Shown here piece by piece: positions 14,446 to 21,981 of a stretch of DNA of 22,251 nucleotides (position 1 is the stretch's first letter; each line of letters opens with the position of its first letter). The position numbers were made by a program, and so were the translations under genes. The DNA lies in assembly GCA_964519585.1 (NCBI GenBank), contig CAZFIO010000016.1:1-22251 (forward strand), written 5' to 3'. Under the pieces are notes generated by a model. That model worked only from the letters and a program-made list of their open reading frames with translations, made no database searches and was not told the DNA's origin. The stretch is from CAZFIO01 sp964519585 (lineage in GTDB: Bacteria; Bacillota; Clostridia; Tissierellales; Tissierellaceae).

Positions 14446-15371
14446 ATGTTTCTAGAATTTAACAATGTAACAATTATCTTGATGTATTTAGCTATTATAT
14501 TATTATCTAGATTTTTAATGACCAGGCTAACAAAGCTCCTACAACTACCAGATGTAAGTGGCTATATTTTAGCAGGCATATTGATAGGCCCCTATGGCCT
14601 AAGCCTATTAAATATGGAGATAATTTATCATATGGACTTTCTAGGAGATATAGCCCTAGCCTTCATTGCCTTTGATGTGGGAAAGTTCTTAAATTATGAT
14701 ATTTTTAAGAAATCAGGTGAAAAAACAATTATTGTAACCTTGTTTGAATCCCTACTTACGGGATTTATGATTACAATATTTATGTACTATCTATTTGGCT
14801 TGGACCTGAGCTTTGCCTTGCTCTTAGGGGCAATAGGAACTGCTACAGCCATCTGTTCCATGTTCAACATATCACCCTTGCTGGCATCAATGGTGTATGG
14901 AGCCTCCTATATGAATATTACTAGGGATATAGAGTTATTCAATCAAATCAATGAATTTACACCGCCTATATTTTCTCTCTTCTTTATCCTATCTGGTATG
15001 AAACTAGATATAGGGGTCCTGGCAAGCTTGGGTCTAACAGGTGTAGCATATTTTATAATAAGAATTATAGGAAAATATATAGGGGCTTATTTAGGGTCCT
15101 ATGTTGTAAATATGGATAAGGATATAAGGAAGTATTTGGGGCTGGATCTTATACCCCAAGCAGGAGTTGCTATTGGTTTAGCCTTTCTTGGCCAAAGGAT
15201 GTTACCCCTGATATAGGAAATAAACTATTGACAATTATTCTAGCATCGTCTGTACTTTATGAGCTAGTGGGCCCAGTATCTGCAAAACTTGCCCTAGTGT
15301 ATTCTGGTGCTATAAAAAAACATAAGGGTCTTACCTCAGCAAAAACCTCCAATATATGCGAAGACTTATGA
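14446..15371 (+). pseudogene. Broken CPA2-type cation/proton antiporter
   Basis: The N-terminal reading frame (14446-15216) begins with antiporter helices: LPDVSGYILAGILIGPYGLSLL (about 35-56) and FIAFDVGKFLN, where relatives have a G-x-E/K-motif helix. After LLLGAIGTATA the sequence jumps to ICSMFNISPLLASMVYGASYMN. Relatives, as I know them, have roughly 80-100 residues between these two blocks, so an in-frame internal deletion is likely. The frame then ends at 15216 just after CCCC (15205-15208). One more C would restore MLPPDIGNKLLTIILASSVLYE and carry on to the TGA at 15369-15371. AAGGAAGTG precedes the ATG. The translated product would lack ion-transport helices, so I call it a pseudogene. 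Confidence 0.8.
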
Positions 15372-15381
15372 GTATAAAAAC

Positions 15382-15406
15382 AGGGGCTAGTTAGCCCCTA
15401 TTTTTT
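15382..15406 (+). terminator. Terminator after the antiporter pseudogene
   Basis: GGGGCTA pairs with TAGCCCC around a tight loop, followed by a run of T. It lies 11 bases after the restored-frame stop at 15371, supporting 15371 as the ancestral gene end. The stem overlaps the last codons of the convergent amidase gene. Confidence 0.85.
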
Positions 15407-16100
15407 CTTTGATTATATAAACACTATAACCCTTTTCTTTTAATTCTTTTGCCAGCCTATCTGCATTGGACTTTTTAGAAAAAGCACCAACTTGGACCTT
15501 GTATAGATAGTCTTCTTCCTTTTTTTCCAGCTTGTAGTATACTGCAACTGCATTTGCAATTGAAAGACCGCATCTCCTTCTAAAAGAATCATTTCTTAAA
15601 AGTGTAGCATCTCCTAAGTTTGTCATAAAACCATGCTCAATCAAAACAGCTGGCATGGTGGTTTCTCTTAAAACATGGAAGTTTTCCCTTTTTACTCCCC
15701 TGTCCCTTCTTCCTGTATCCCTGATAAGTTCCTGATGAATAGCCTCTGCAATTTCTAAGGTTACTCTTGGAACCTTATTATAGACAAAGGTGGTTAAACC
15801 ATGTGCTGAATTAAAGTCTTGCCCATCTCCAAAGGCATCTGCATGGATGGAAATAAACAAGTCCGCCTTTATCCGATTTGCCATATTGGTCCTATCTCTC
15901 AGTGGAACATCTGTGATGCCACTAGGATGATCATGGGTAAATACCACTTCCACATCCCTATAATTAATCAGTTCTTCTTTTAGATATTCAGCAACCTTTG
16001 AGTTGAATTCAAACTCCTTCATAAAAGTACCATCTTCAAACCTGGGTGTTCTTTTCCCCGGTGTATTTATACCATGTCCTGCATCAATACAAATTTTCAT
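15387..16100 (-). CDS. N-acetylmuramoyl-L-alanine amidase with SPOR domain, CwlC-like
   Basis: A 237-residue Amidase_3 zinc enzyme that cleaves the Mur-NAc/L-Ala bond of peptidoglycan. Seen: DAGHG (6-10, His9), KEFEFN (28-33, probable ligand Glu29), SIHADA (84-89, His86) and catalytic IEHGFMTN (154-161, Glu155). A linker leads to a C-terminal SPOR peptidoglycan-binding domain (about 199-233, YKVQVGAFSKKSNADRLAKELK). There is no signal peptide. This architecture matches Bacillus CwlC, the mother-cell lysis amidase. GGGGGGATTAT precedes the ATG at 16100; a longer in-frame start at 16136 falls within the putative promoter region. A sigma-K-like promoter lies directly upstream. A phage-type endolysin is an alternative, but no phage genes are near. 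Confidence 0.88.
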   Translation of the reverse strand: MKICIDAGHGINTPGKRTPRFEDGTFMKEFEFNSKVAEYLKEELINYRDVEVVFTHDHPSGITDVPLRDRTNMANRIKADLFISIHADAFGDGQDFNSAHGLTTFVYNKVPRVTLEIAEAIHQELIRDTGRRDRGVKRENFHVLRETTMPAVLIEHGFMTNLGDATLLRNDSFRRRCGLSIANAVAVYYKLEKKEEDYLYKVQVGAFSKKSNADRLAKELKEKGYSVYIIKEKIGAN

Positions 16101-16117
16101 ATAATCCCCCCATAAAA

Positions 16118-16145
16118 TATAGTATGCTTTGTCCAAATCTTTGGT
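16118..16145 (-). promoter_or_regulatory. Sigma-K-like promoter of the amidase gene
   Basis: The minus strand has GCATACTATA, matching the sigma-K -10 (gCATAnnnTA; 16118-16127), with AC (16144-16145) 17 bases upstream of CATA, matching the minimal sigma-K -35. The mRNA leader would be very short, about a dozen bases with the ribosome site. CATACTA also fits sigma-G, but no sigma-G -35 lies at 17-18 bases. Confidence 0.5.
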
Positions 16146-16203
16146 GAAAGAAAGCTTGTATAATTTATATAATTTTATTGGGGAGGAGTTACTAGCTAGA
16201 CAT

Positions 16204-16239
16204 AAAAATATCCACCTTATATTTCTATAAAGTGGATTT
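16204..16239 (-). terminator. Terminator after the 48-aa membrane peptide
   Basis: TCCACCTTA (16211-16219) pairs with TAAAGTGGA (16228-16236) with one mismatch, extended by A/T pairs, with a minus-strand U-run at 16204-16208. It would end the transcript coming from 16461-19096. Confidence 0.65.
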
Positions 16240-16294
16240 AGATTAAATTTATCCCATTAACTAATTTTATTATAACATTAGGATCTTGTTATTA

Positions 16295-16441
16295 TCAATG
16301 GATTAATTTAGCCAAAATAAATATAGCCCATCCAATATATGCAAGCCATTTATTATCACTATCCCTCAAGATAAGGGTTATAATAACCAGAATAATTGCT
16401 ATAAGACCTTGTAGAATATCATACAAATTACTCAACTCCAT
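16295..16441 (-). CDS. Small two-helix membrane protein (48 aa), unknown
   Basis: A 48-codon ORF in the gap below the single-pass membrane gene. It starts MELSNLYDILQGLIAIILV, has a first hydrophobic helix at about 8-24, a charged turn LRDSDNK, and a second helix at about 32-47 (LAYIGWAIFILAKLIH). No clear ribosome site precedes the ATG; GGAG inside codons 1-2 could serve a TTG at codon 6. The adjoining TTATTAATAA repeats and the downstream hairpin fit an operon end. I do not recognise a family. The two clean hydrophobic segments and Asp/Lys turn make coding plausible, but the start is weak. The rest of 16137-16460 holds only the terminator and the amidase promoter. Confidence 0.5.
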   Translation of the reverse strand: MELSNLYDILQGLIAIILVIITLILRDSDNKWLAYIGWAIFILAKLIH

Positions 16442-16445
16442 TATG

Positions 16446-16467
16446 TTATTAATAATCTTATTAATAA
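16446..16467. repeat. Tandem palindrome TTATTAATAA x2
   Basis: Two copies of the self-complementary decamer TTATTAATAA, at 16446-16455 and 16458-16467, separated by TC. The second overlaps the stop codon of the membrane-protein gene at 16461. It could be an AT-rich operator or chance in AT-rich DNA. Confidence 0.4.
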
Positions 16468-17126
16468 CTGTAGCTTAGTCTCCCATCATCCTTTATCTGA
16501 TAATCTATATTATATATGTCAAAAAGTCTAATAATTTCATCCCTTTGGCTTTGCTGGTTGTCAGACCATTTCTTTACCAAGTTTTCCTCACTACTGTCAA
16601 TAGGCAGGTCATAGAATAAGTTCATAAGCATCTTTTTAGTTAAGGATATTTTTTCAATATATATATATTGCAAATCCTTAAATTCATCCTCTATAGTATA
16701 AATATAATTATTTAAGCTATCTAGAGCCCCTACATCTGAGGATATATCATCTTTTTCATATACTGTCCCACTAGTATTTTCATTAATCTTTTCAATTATT
16801 TGGCTGATTTTGAGGTCTACATCTTTTCCCCTGTCTAAATATGTAACAAGTAGCCCCTGTCTACCTTTTTCCTTAGAACTTGAACTAAATGCAGATAAGG
16901 GATTCTTATTTGGTCTAGATACTTTACTTCTATTCAAACCAAATATAGGGGCTAACCATGTATATATAGCAAAGCTATTCCATAATAGGAATATGAGGGA
17001 GATAATACTTATTCTCCTAACAAGCTTTGGTCTTTTCCTTCTTGGTCTATAACTATCGGGTATTTTGTCTTCCTTTTCAAGGTCTTTCATCTGCTTTCTA
17101 AAGTTTCTCTGTGTTGGTGTAAGCAT
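16461..17126 (-). CDS. Single-pass membrane protein of unknown function
   Basis: A 221-residue protein. The ATG at 17126 is used because GAGGTGG lies 5 bases upstream; a GTG 9 bases earlier overlaps that site. Seen: a highly charged cytoplasmic N-terminus (KQMKDLEKEDKIPDSYRPRRKRPKLVRR, about 11-38), one TM helix at about 39-61, a Ser-rich linker (SAFSSSSKEKGRQ), then an extracytoplasmic region of about 140 residues with helical, Lys/Asp-rich character. By the positive-inside rule the C-terminus is outside. I do not recognise a domain. It follows the VOC-protein gene by 75 bases and precedes the 48-aa membrane peptide, suggesting a shared transcript. Confidence 0.78.
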   Translation of the reverse strand: MLTPTQRNFRKQMKDLEKEDKIPDSYRPRRKRPKLVRRISIISLIFLLWNSFAIYTWLAPIFGLNRSKVSRPNKNPLSAFSSSSKEKGRQGLLVTYLDRGKDVDLKISQIIEKINENTSGTVYEKDDISSDVGALDSLNNYIYTIEDEFKDLQYIYIEKISLTKKMLMNLFYDLPIDSSEENLVKKWSDNQQSQRDEIIRLFDIYNIDYQIKDDGRLSYSY

Positions 17127-17201
17127 CCAGTCCACCTCACTTGGATTTTTATTGGTTCTATTTTCTTAACTTGATAATAAGACGTTTCTAGCTATAATTT
17201 A

Positions 17202-17564
17202 TTATTTCTGCTCTATAAATTGCACCTTCAATCCATCCGGATCCTCTACATAGAAAAATCTTGTATTTGGGTTTGGTTGGAAGGGGCCTGATTGGATTTT
17301 GATTTGCTTTTCTTTTATAAATTCCATGGTTTCATCTAGATTTTCCACGCCGACACCTATGGCTATATCTTCACCAATATTTATATCATCTAGGCCTTCA
17401 TCTTTGATTAGTTCTACCTTTGTTTCACCTTCACCTAAGAAAACTATTTCCCTTCCTGGACCTGCATCAAATCTTAGGGTTATAGGTAAACCCACTATTT
17501 CCTTATAGAATTTTATACTTTCTTCCATATTTCTAACATTGATTGTTACATGGGCTAATTTCAT
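17202..17564 (-). CDS. VOC superfamily (glyoxalase-like) protein
   Basis: A 120-residue vicinal-oxygen-chelate fold. Seen: N-terminal LAHVTINVRNMEESIKFYKEIVGL (3-26) with metal-ligand position His5, KVELI with Glu51, IAIGVGVENLDE (68-79), and a closing FYVEDPDGLKVQFIEQ (104-119). Typical metal ligands are His/Gln, Glu, His and Glu. Here I read His5, Glu51, Asp66 (in place of His) and Gln115 (in place of Glu), so it is unlikely to be lactoylglutathione lyase. A metal-poor binding or resistance protein is possible. AAGGAGGAG precedes the ATG, and the gap to the SRAP gene is 11 bases, so the two are co-transcribed. Confidence 0.87.
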   Translation of the reverse strand: MKLAHVTINVRNMEESIKFYKEIVGLPITLRFDAGPGREIVFLGEGETKVELIKDEGLDDINIGEDIAIGVGVENLDETMEFIKEKQIKIQSGPFQPNPNTRFFYVEDPDGLKVQFIEQK

Positions 17565-17575
17565 TTTTCTCCTCC

Positions 17576-18160
17576 TTATATTATCTCTACTTCCCCGCCA
17601 TAGGGCCTTAGTAACCCCTCTATTTCACTTATATCTCCATAACTATTGTCCAGCCATACATCCTCCATTTCCCTGCCTATTATAAGGGGCATCCTATGGT
17701 GGATTTCTTTCATGTCTCCCAGTGCTTGGGTTGTTATTATAGTAAAGGCTACATATTGCTTGCCTTCCTTGTCCTTGAAGGCATCATACAGGCCCCCTAA
17801 GGATACTATATCTTGACCTGGTATGGATATTCTTTTCCTGATTTTCTTACCATCTATGGTTTGCCACTCATAAAAACTGCTTATAGGGATTAGGCATCTT
17901 CTATTATAGAAGGAGTTTTTAAATGTAGGTTTTATATTTACCGTTTCTGCTCTAGCATTTATAAGGGTTTGTTTGGCATAGCTTGGTTTAAATCCCCAGC
18001 TCATTCTAGCTATTAGCTTTTCTCCATTATTAAGAACAATGGGGGCTGAGTCCGTTGGGAATATCTCATCATTGCTAGTGAAATCTTTTATAGATTTACT
18101 AGGCTTATATCTTTTAATCAAATCTTCTATATCCCTATCAAGAGAATATCTTCCACACAT
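17576..18160 (-). CDS. SRAP family (YedK/HMCES) DNA-protein crosslink protein
   Basis: A 194-residue SOS-response-associated-peptidase family protein. Family members crosslink to abasic sites in single-stranded DNA through Cys2 and shield them. Seen: MCGRYSL at the N-terminus, so Cys2 is exposed after Met removal; LINARAET (catalytic-site Asn and Glu), CLIPISSFYEW (the key Glu) and IHHRMPLII (key His). All four residues are present. The start is placed at 18160 because function needs Cys at position 2; a start 24 bases upstream would bury it. It lies 30 bases after the lipoprotein gene and just before the VOC gene. I see no LexA-type operator. Confidence 0.93.
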   Translation of the reverse strand: MCGRYSLDRDIEDLIKRYKPSKSIKDFTSNDEIFPTDSAPIVLNNGEKLIARMSWGFKPSYAKQTLINARAETVNIKPTFKNSFYNRRCLIPISSFYEWQTIDGKKIRKRISIPGQDIVSLGGLYDAFKDKEGKQYVAFTIITTQALGDMKEIHHRMPLIIGREMEDVWLDNSYGDISEIEGLLRPYGGEVEII

Positions 18161-18190
18161 AAATTCACCATCCCCTAAGCTCAAACAACA

Positions 18191-19096
18191 TTATACAGAA
18201 GCAAATACAGAGTAGCTTATTAGTTTGTTTTTCTGCTTGTCAAAAACTAAAGAAAATGTCCTGATTTCATCTACTACATCCGTTAGATAGTAATAGTAGT
18301 ATACATGGTTCCCGTCTTCATACTTATCTTTATAGTCTCCATAGGTTTCTATCATTTTTTCATAGCTATCCCCAATGGTTAAGCCCTTGCTTGTTGGGTG
18401 TTTTGGAGATTCTACTGTTAGGCCCTCCACGAAGGCATTGAATGTATTATCACCGGGTATATCATAATAATAAAACTTTATTCCATCTTTTTCATATTCA
18501 AAAAACCTTACTTCTGGGTCTATGGTATCTACATCATGTTCTGTTATTTTTCCGCTAGGAAGTAAATCCATAAGGTAGGATGGCCCTTTATAAATATCAA
18601 AGTCTTTCTTATCTATTTTTAGAATTAAGTCATCTTGGGTAAACTTTCCCAGCTCTATGGATGATTGGCTACCCTCAAGGCGGAAATCAAATTTATGCAA
18701 ATTTCCTTTTATAGCCACTGAAACACTTAAATCTCCTGAACTTTCCACAACAAAGAGATTCTTTGTTTCGCTTAGGGTCCTGAACCCCTCACCTGCTATA
18801 AATCCCTCCAGACCTTCATATACAAATTTAATAATATGCCCCTTCTTTAGGACACTATTTTCATCCAGTTTATTGCCATCTACTAAGTATATGGGCTTTT
18901 GATTTTCTAGCTTGATTTCTATGGTCATATTTGCTTCCTTTTCTGCTTCATTCTTAGGTTCATCTTCAATCTCTTCTGAACCATTACCCGGTTGTTCTAT
19001 ATCATTTGCTTCCTCTACCTTACCCTTGTCCTTTTTCTTGCATCCACTTAGTAATACTGCTAATAGTAAAATAACAATAAAAGCTTTTTTTCTCAC
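18191..19096 (-). CDS. Predicted lipoprotein, unknown
   Basis: A 301-residue protein with a lipoprotein signal, KKAFIVILLLAVLLSGC (lipid-modified Cys19). An acidic, disordered linker follows (about 20-57, rich in Glu and Asn), then two beta-rich segments: IEIKLENQKPIYLVDGNKL and a C-terminal domain ending GDYKDKYEDGNHVYYYYYLTDVVDEIRTFSLVFDKQKNKLISYSV. It would be anchored outside the cell membrane. The start is a GTG with GGGGGATGAGGAA upstream; no better in-frame ATG occurs. A TATAAT-like element lies in the 19105-19200 gap, but its -35 is poor. No known domain is recognised. It heads the apparent lipoprotein-SRAP-VOC transcript. Confidence 0.82.
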   Translation of the reverse strand: MRKKAFIVILLLAVLLSGCKKKDKGKVEEANDIEQPGNGSEEIEDEPKNEAEKEANMTIEIKLENQKPIYLVDGNKLDENSVLKKGHIIKFVYEGLEGFIAGEGFRTLSETKNLFVVESSGDLSVSVAIKGNLHKFDFRLEGSQSSIELGKFTQDDLILKIDKKDFDIYKGPSYLMDLLPSGKITEHDVDTIDPEVRFFEYEKDGIKFYYYDIPGDNTFNAFVEGLTVESPKHPTSKGLTIGDSYEKMIETYGDYKDKYEDGNHVYYYYYLTDVVDEIRTFSLVFDKQKNKLISYSVFASV

Positions 19097-19202
19097 TTCC
19101 TCATCCCCCTAGCTTAATATTAATGCCCATATATCTATTATACCCTAATATAACAAAAGCAACTATCGGTGCATTAAATGGGACTTTCCTATTCGTTATA
19201 AA

Positions 19203-19234
19203 CCAAGCTCTAATTTTTTTATTAGAGCCTAGTT
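19203..19234 (-). terminator. Hairpin after the histidine kinase gene
   Basis: GCTCTAAT (19207-19214) pairs perfectly with ATTAGAGC (19221-19228) around an A6 loop (minus strand), with further pairing outside an internal mismatch. The downstream TTGGTTT is a poor U-run. It lies 20-odd bases after the kinase stop. Confidence 0.6.
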
Positions 19235-19255
19235 TAAATGTGCACATTTTTGTTT

Positions 19256-20362
19256 TTATTCAATTGGCATACCTATAATAACAGTGGTTCCTTTTCCCAA
19301 ACCTTCGCTTTCCACCTTTATTGAACCTCCATGTAAATCTACAATCCCCTTAACTATAGCTAATCCTATACCTAAGCCACTATTTTCTTTTGTTAAGCTA
19401 TAATCAGCTTGTCTAAAGGGTTCAAATAAATCCTTCATTAGGTCTGGCTCTATCCCTACCCCTGTATCTTTAACCTCTATTATTAGAGTCTTTTGATCAT
19501 CAATCCTAAATAAATTTAAGCTAACCTCTCCATTTTTCGGGGTGAATTTTAGAGCATTTGACAGAATATTGCCTAAAACTTGCTTGAACCTTATAGGGTC
19601 CAGGTCTAAATATATAGGCTCATTATGCAGATGTTTGTTTAATTGAATTTCCTCCCCCTTGAAAAGGTAATCATAATCTTCTATAGTTTCCCTAACAAAG
19701 TTATTTATCTCTGTACTTTCCTTTTTTAATCTTATCTTGTTTCTAATAATTTGATTTACATTTAACAAGTCACTTACCAAACCAATCATGTGATTTGTTT
19801 GTCTTTTTATAACTTTTCTAGTTTCAATATCCACTTCACAGCCAGGCTGAATATGGTCCATAAGCTGAATACCCATGGAAATAGTTGCCAAAGGATTTCG
19901 TAACTCATGGCTTAGATTGGATATGAAGTTATCTTTTTGTTCCCCCGTTTTTTCTAATTCTTCAGCTAATTCCTGTATTCCATTTTTTCTTTTAAGTAAT
20001 TCATTTTCCGTATTTTTCTCCTTGCTTATGTCTTTAACTGTAATAGCATATTTAAAACCATTCAGAAAATATACGTATATCTCTAACCATTTTTGCAAGC
20101 TTTCACACCAAATAACTATGAAGGAATCTTTCCTCCCCTGAATTATTTTTTTGATCTCTAGCTGATTTTTTACCCTAAAAATCCTCTTTGTAAAATCGTA
20201 AAAACTCCTGCCGCTTATATCTTCTATATTGGTTTTTAATAGCCTTTCCACCTCCTTATTAGCATATTCTATTACATGTTCTTTATTTAAAATAAAGATA
20301 CCTGCTTTACATACATTTAAAAAATTCATTAAGTCTGTCATGTTTTCCTTACTTATGTACAT
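19256..20362 (-). CDS. Soluble PAS-domain sensor histidine kinase
   Basis: A 368-residue cytosolic kinase with no TM segment. Seen: PAS domain (about 10-112, NVCKAGIFILNKEHVIEYANKEVERLL), coiled coil (about 113-143), HisKA with phospho-accepting His152 in FISNLSHELRNPLA, N-box NILSNALKFTPKNGEV (Asn269), G1 DTGVGIEP (299-306), F-box LFEPFRQAD and G2 GLGIGLAI (329-336). All catalytic boxes are intact. The start is ambiguous: ATG 20371 lies in its own G-run, ATG 20362 has GGGGGG 9 bases upstream, and ATG 20341 has AAGGA. No response regulator adjoins it. Orphan soluble kinases in spore-formers often phosphorylate Spo0A, which is possible here but inferred. Confidence 0.9.
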   Translation of the reverse strand: MYISKENMTDLMNFLNVCKAGIFILNKEHVIEYANKEVERLLKTNIEDISGRSFYDFTKRIFRVKNQLEIKKIIQGRKDSFIVIWCESLQKWLEIYVYFLNGFKYAITVKDISKEKNTENELLKRKNGIQELAEELEKTGEQKDNFISNLSHELRNPLATISMGIQLMDHIQPGCEVDIETRKVIKRQTNHMIGLVSDLLNVNQIIRNKIRLKKESTEINNFVRETIEDYDYLFKGEEIQLNKHLHNEPIYLDLDPIRFKQVLGNILSNALKFTPKNGEVSLNLFRIDDQKTLIIEVKDTGVGIEPDLMKDLFEPFRQADYSLTKENSGLGIGLAIVKGIVDLHGGSIKVESEGLGKGTTVIIGMPIE

Positions 20363-20448
20363 ACGCACCATCCCCCCATTTGAATCTTATATTGTCTTCT
20401 TGGACTATAAACTAAGATAATGGATGAAAATAGTTAGTTTATAACCAT

Positions 20449-20480
20449 AAAAACTAGGAAGATGAGTTCTTCCTAGTTTT
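20449..20480 (-). terminator. Terminator of the six-helix membrane protein gene
   Basis: A perfect 13-bp inverted repeat (20450-20462 and 20468-20480, loop TGAGT) with a minus-strand U-run. The gene's stop codon (20473-20475) is part of the stem. Confidence 0.9.
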
Positions 20481-21168
20481 CTTGATTAGTAAGGGTTTCT
20501 TTTATAATTTCACCCTTATTATATATCATTTGAAGACTAATATTATTGGTACCAAAAGCTCTGATTTCTATATCCTTCCCCCTTAAGTTTATATCTGTCC
20601 AAGTTAAATATACATAAGAATCACTATCACCGTATTTTTCTTCAACATAGTCTTTTGCCACAATCTCCTGCCTAGATAAAAGAATATAGTCTGCTTTGGG
20701 TCCTTTACTTAGGGCAAATATTATTCCCAAGGAAATTATTCCACCTGCTATAAGACTGATAGTTACTTTTTTATTGTTTTCTTCATTATTTGGATATCTA
20801 CTAATCACATTTAAGATTAGTATTAAAATATAAAGAAATCTAAAATTAATCAAACTATTTCTTATTGAGGATATCATTAGCAGAGTAATAAGTGGGAAAC
20901 CAACTATATATGCCAGCATTCTATTCTTTTCATTATTCTTTAATTGTTTTAGAAAACTTAATAGGGAAAAAGAAAGACTTAGGACCAAAATATTTACTAG
21001 GCCTAGAAGAGTATCTGTAACAAAATATGAAATTAAAAGCAATACAAAAATAAAACATGCAGCTAGCAAAAGCTTATGCCTGTCCCAAATATCTTTTCTT
21101 TTTAAAAAAAAGTACCTTTCAAGTATAGCTAGAATAATTGCAAGTAGAGATAAAATAGTAAATATCAT
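20473..21168 (-). CDS. Polytopic membrane protein, unknown
   Basis: A 231-residue protein. The ATG at 21168 has AAAAAGGA upstream; a TTG 48 bases earlier has no site. Seen: about six TM helices (roughly 2-18, 33-49, 53-72, 86-100, 107-123, 134-153), with positively charged loops such as FLKRKDIWDRHK. A C-terminal soluble tail of about 75 residues follows (SRQEIVAKDYVEEKYGDSDSYVYLTWTDINLRGKDIEIRAFG), reading as a small alpha/beta domain. By loop charge the N-terminus may be outside. I recognise no family. It is transcribed toward the kinase gene but is separated from it by its own terminator, so it forms its own unit. Confidence 0.75.
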   Translation of the reverse strand: MIFTILSLLAIILAILERYFFLKRKDIWDRHKLLLAACFIFVLLLISYFVTDTLLGLVNILVLSLSFSLLSFLKQLKNNEKNRMLAYIVGFPLITLLMISSIRNSLINFRFLYILILILNVISRYPNNEENNKKVTISLIAGGIISLGIIFALSKGPKADYILLSRQEIVAKDYVEEKYGDSDSYVYLTWTDINLRGKDIEIRAFGTNNISLQMIYNKGEIIKETLTNQEN

Positions 21169-21317
21169 ATAATCATTCCTTTTTCTTATTATGCAAGATA
21201 ATTTTTGCTCTACCAATAATTATACATCATTTTTTAAGTTTTTTCTCATGTTTTCACCTTTTATGTTAAAATATAGGTAAGCTATATGTAAGTGTATGTA
21301 AAGAAGGGGGTTATAAA

Positions 21318-21836
21318 ATGTTGGAATTGTTAATGGGAAGAAGAAGTATCAGAAAGTATCAGGAGAAAAAGATTGATAAAAATGATTTAGACTACATCCT
21401 TCAAGGTGCTCTTACATCACCAGCCAGCAGGGGTGTGGAATCTTGTGAGATTATAGTAATTGATGATCCCCTTGTCTTGGAAAAGCTTGGTGCTTCTAGA
21501 GGGCCCCAATCCAAACCTATTTCCAATGCTCCCATGGCCCTGGTAGTTATATCAGATACAGAAAACACGGATGTCTATGTTGAAAATTCGTCTATAATGG
21601 CTATAATCATCCAGTTGCTTGCAGCATCCCTTGGTCTTGGGTCTTGCTGGATTCAGGTGAGAGATAGGTTTACAGCAGATAATGAAAGTGTGGATGCTTA
21701 TGTAAGAGATCTACTAGATATTCCTGAAAATTATAAGGTGGAATGCATGATAAGCCTAGGATATCCAGCTGAAGAGAAAGAAGCTTACAGTAAGGAAAAG
21801 CTTAATTTTAATAGAGTCCACCATGGAAGGTTTTAA
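21318..21836 (+). CDS. Nitroreductase family protein
   Basis: A 172-residue FMN-dependent nitroreductase-fold protein, probably a homodimer using NAD(P)H on an unknown substrate. Seen: the FMN-phosphate motif RRSIRKYQEKKID (9-21), LTSPASRGVES (32-42), and the flavin-binding AIIIQLLAASLGLGSCWIQVRD, then ISLGYPAEEK near the C-terminus. Normal but short for the family. GAAGGGGG precedes the ATG. It is a single-gene unit ended by a bidirectional hairpin before the tRNA cluster, and divergent from the six-helix membrane protein gene. The 150 bp between these divergent genes show no clear consensus promoter on either strand. Confidence 0.92.
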   Translation: MLELLMGRRSIRKYQEKKIDKNDLDYILQGALTSPASRGVESCEIIVIDDPLVLEKLGASRGPQSKPISNAPMALVVISDTENTDVYVENSSIMAIIIQLLAASLGLGSCWIQVRDRFTADNESVDAYVRDLLDIPENYKVECMISLGYPAEEKEAYSKEKLNFNRVHHGRF

Positions 21837-21850
21837 ATGTAAAATATATA

Positions 21851-21891
21851 TTAAAAAAGCTAAATCAAATTATATGATTTAGCTTTTTTAA
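21851..21891. terminator. Bidirectional terminator, nitroreductase and tRNA cluster
   Basis: A perfect 17-bp inverted repeat (21851-21867 and 21875-21891, 7-base loop) containing AAAAAAGC/GCTTTTTT, so it gives a U-run in both directions. It ends the nitroreductase transcript and the tRNA transcript. Confidence 0.93.
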
Positions 21892-21899
21892 TATTTCTT

Positions 21900-21976
21900 T
21901 GGCACACCCGAGAGGATTTGAACCCCCAGCATTCTGATCCGAAGTCAGACGCTCTATCCAATTGAGCTACGGGTGC
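21900..21976 (-). tRNA. tRNA-Arg (anticodon TCG)
   Basis: Minus strand starts GCACCCG and ends CGGGTGT plus discriminator G and an encoded CCA. D-stem GCTC/GAGC, anticodon stem TCTGA/TCAGA and loop CTTCGGA give anticodon TCG, decoding CGN arginine codons. T-loop TTCAAAT. It is the last tRNA of the cluster. Confidence 0.95.
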
Positions 21977-21981
21977 ATAAA

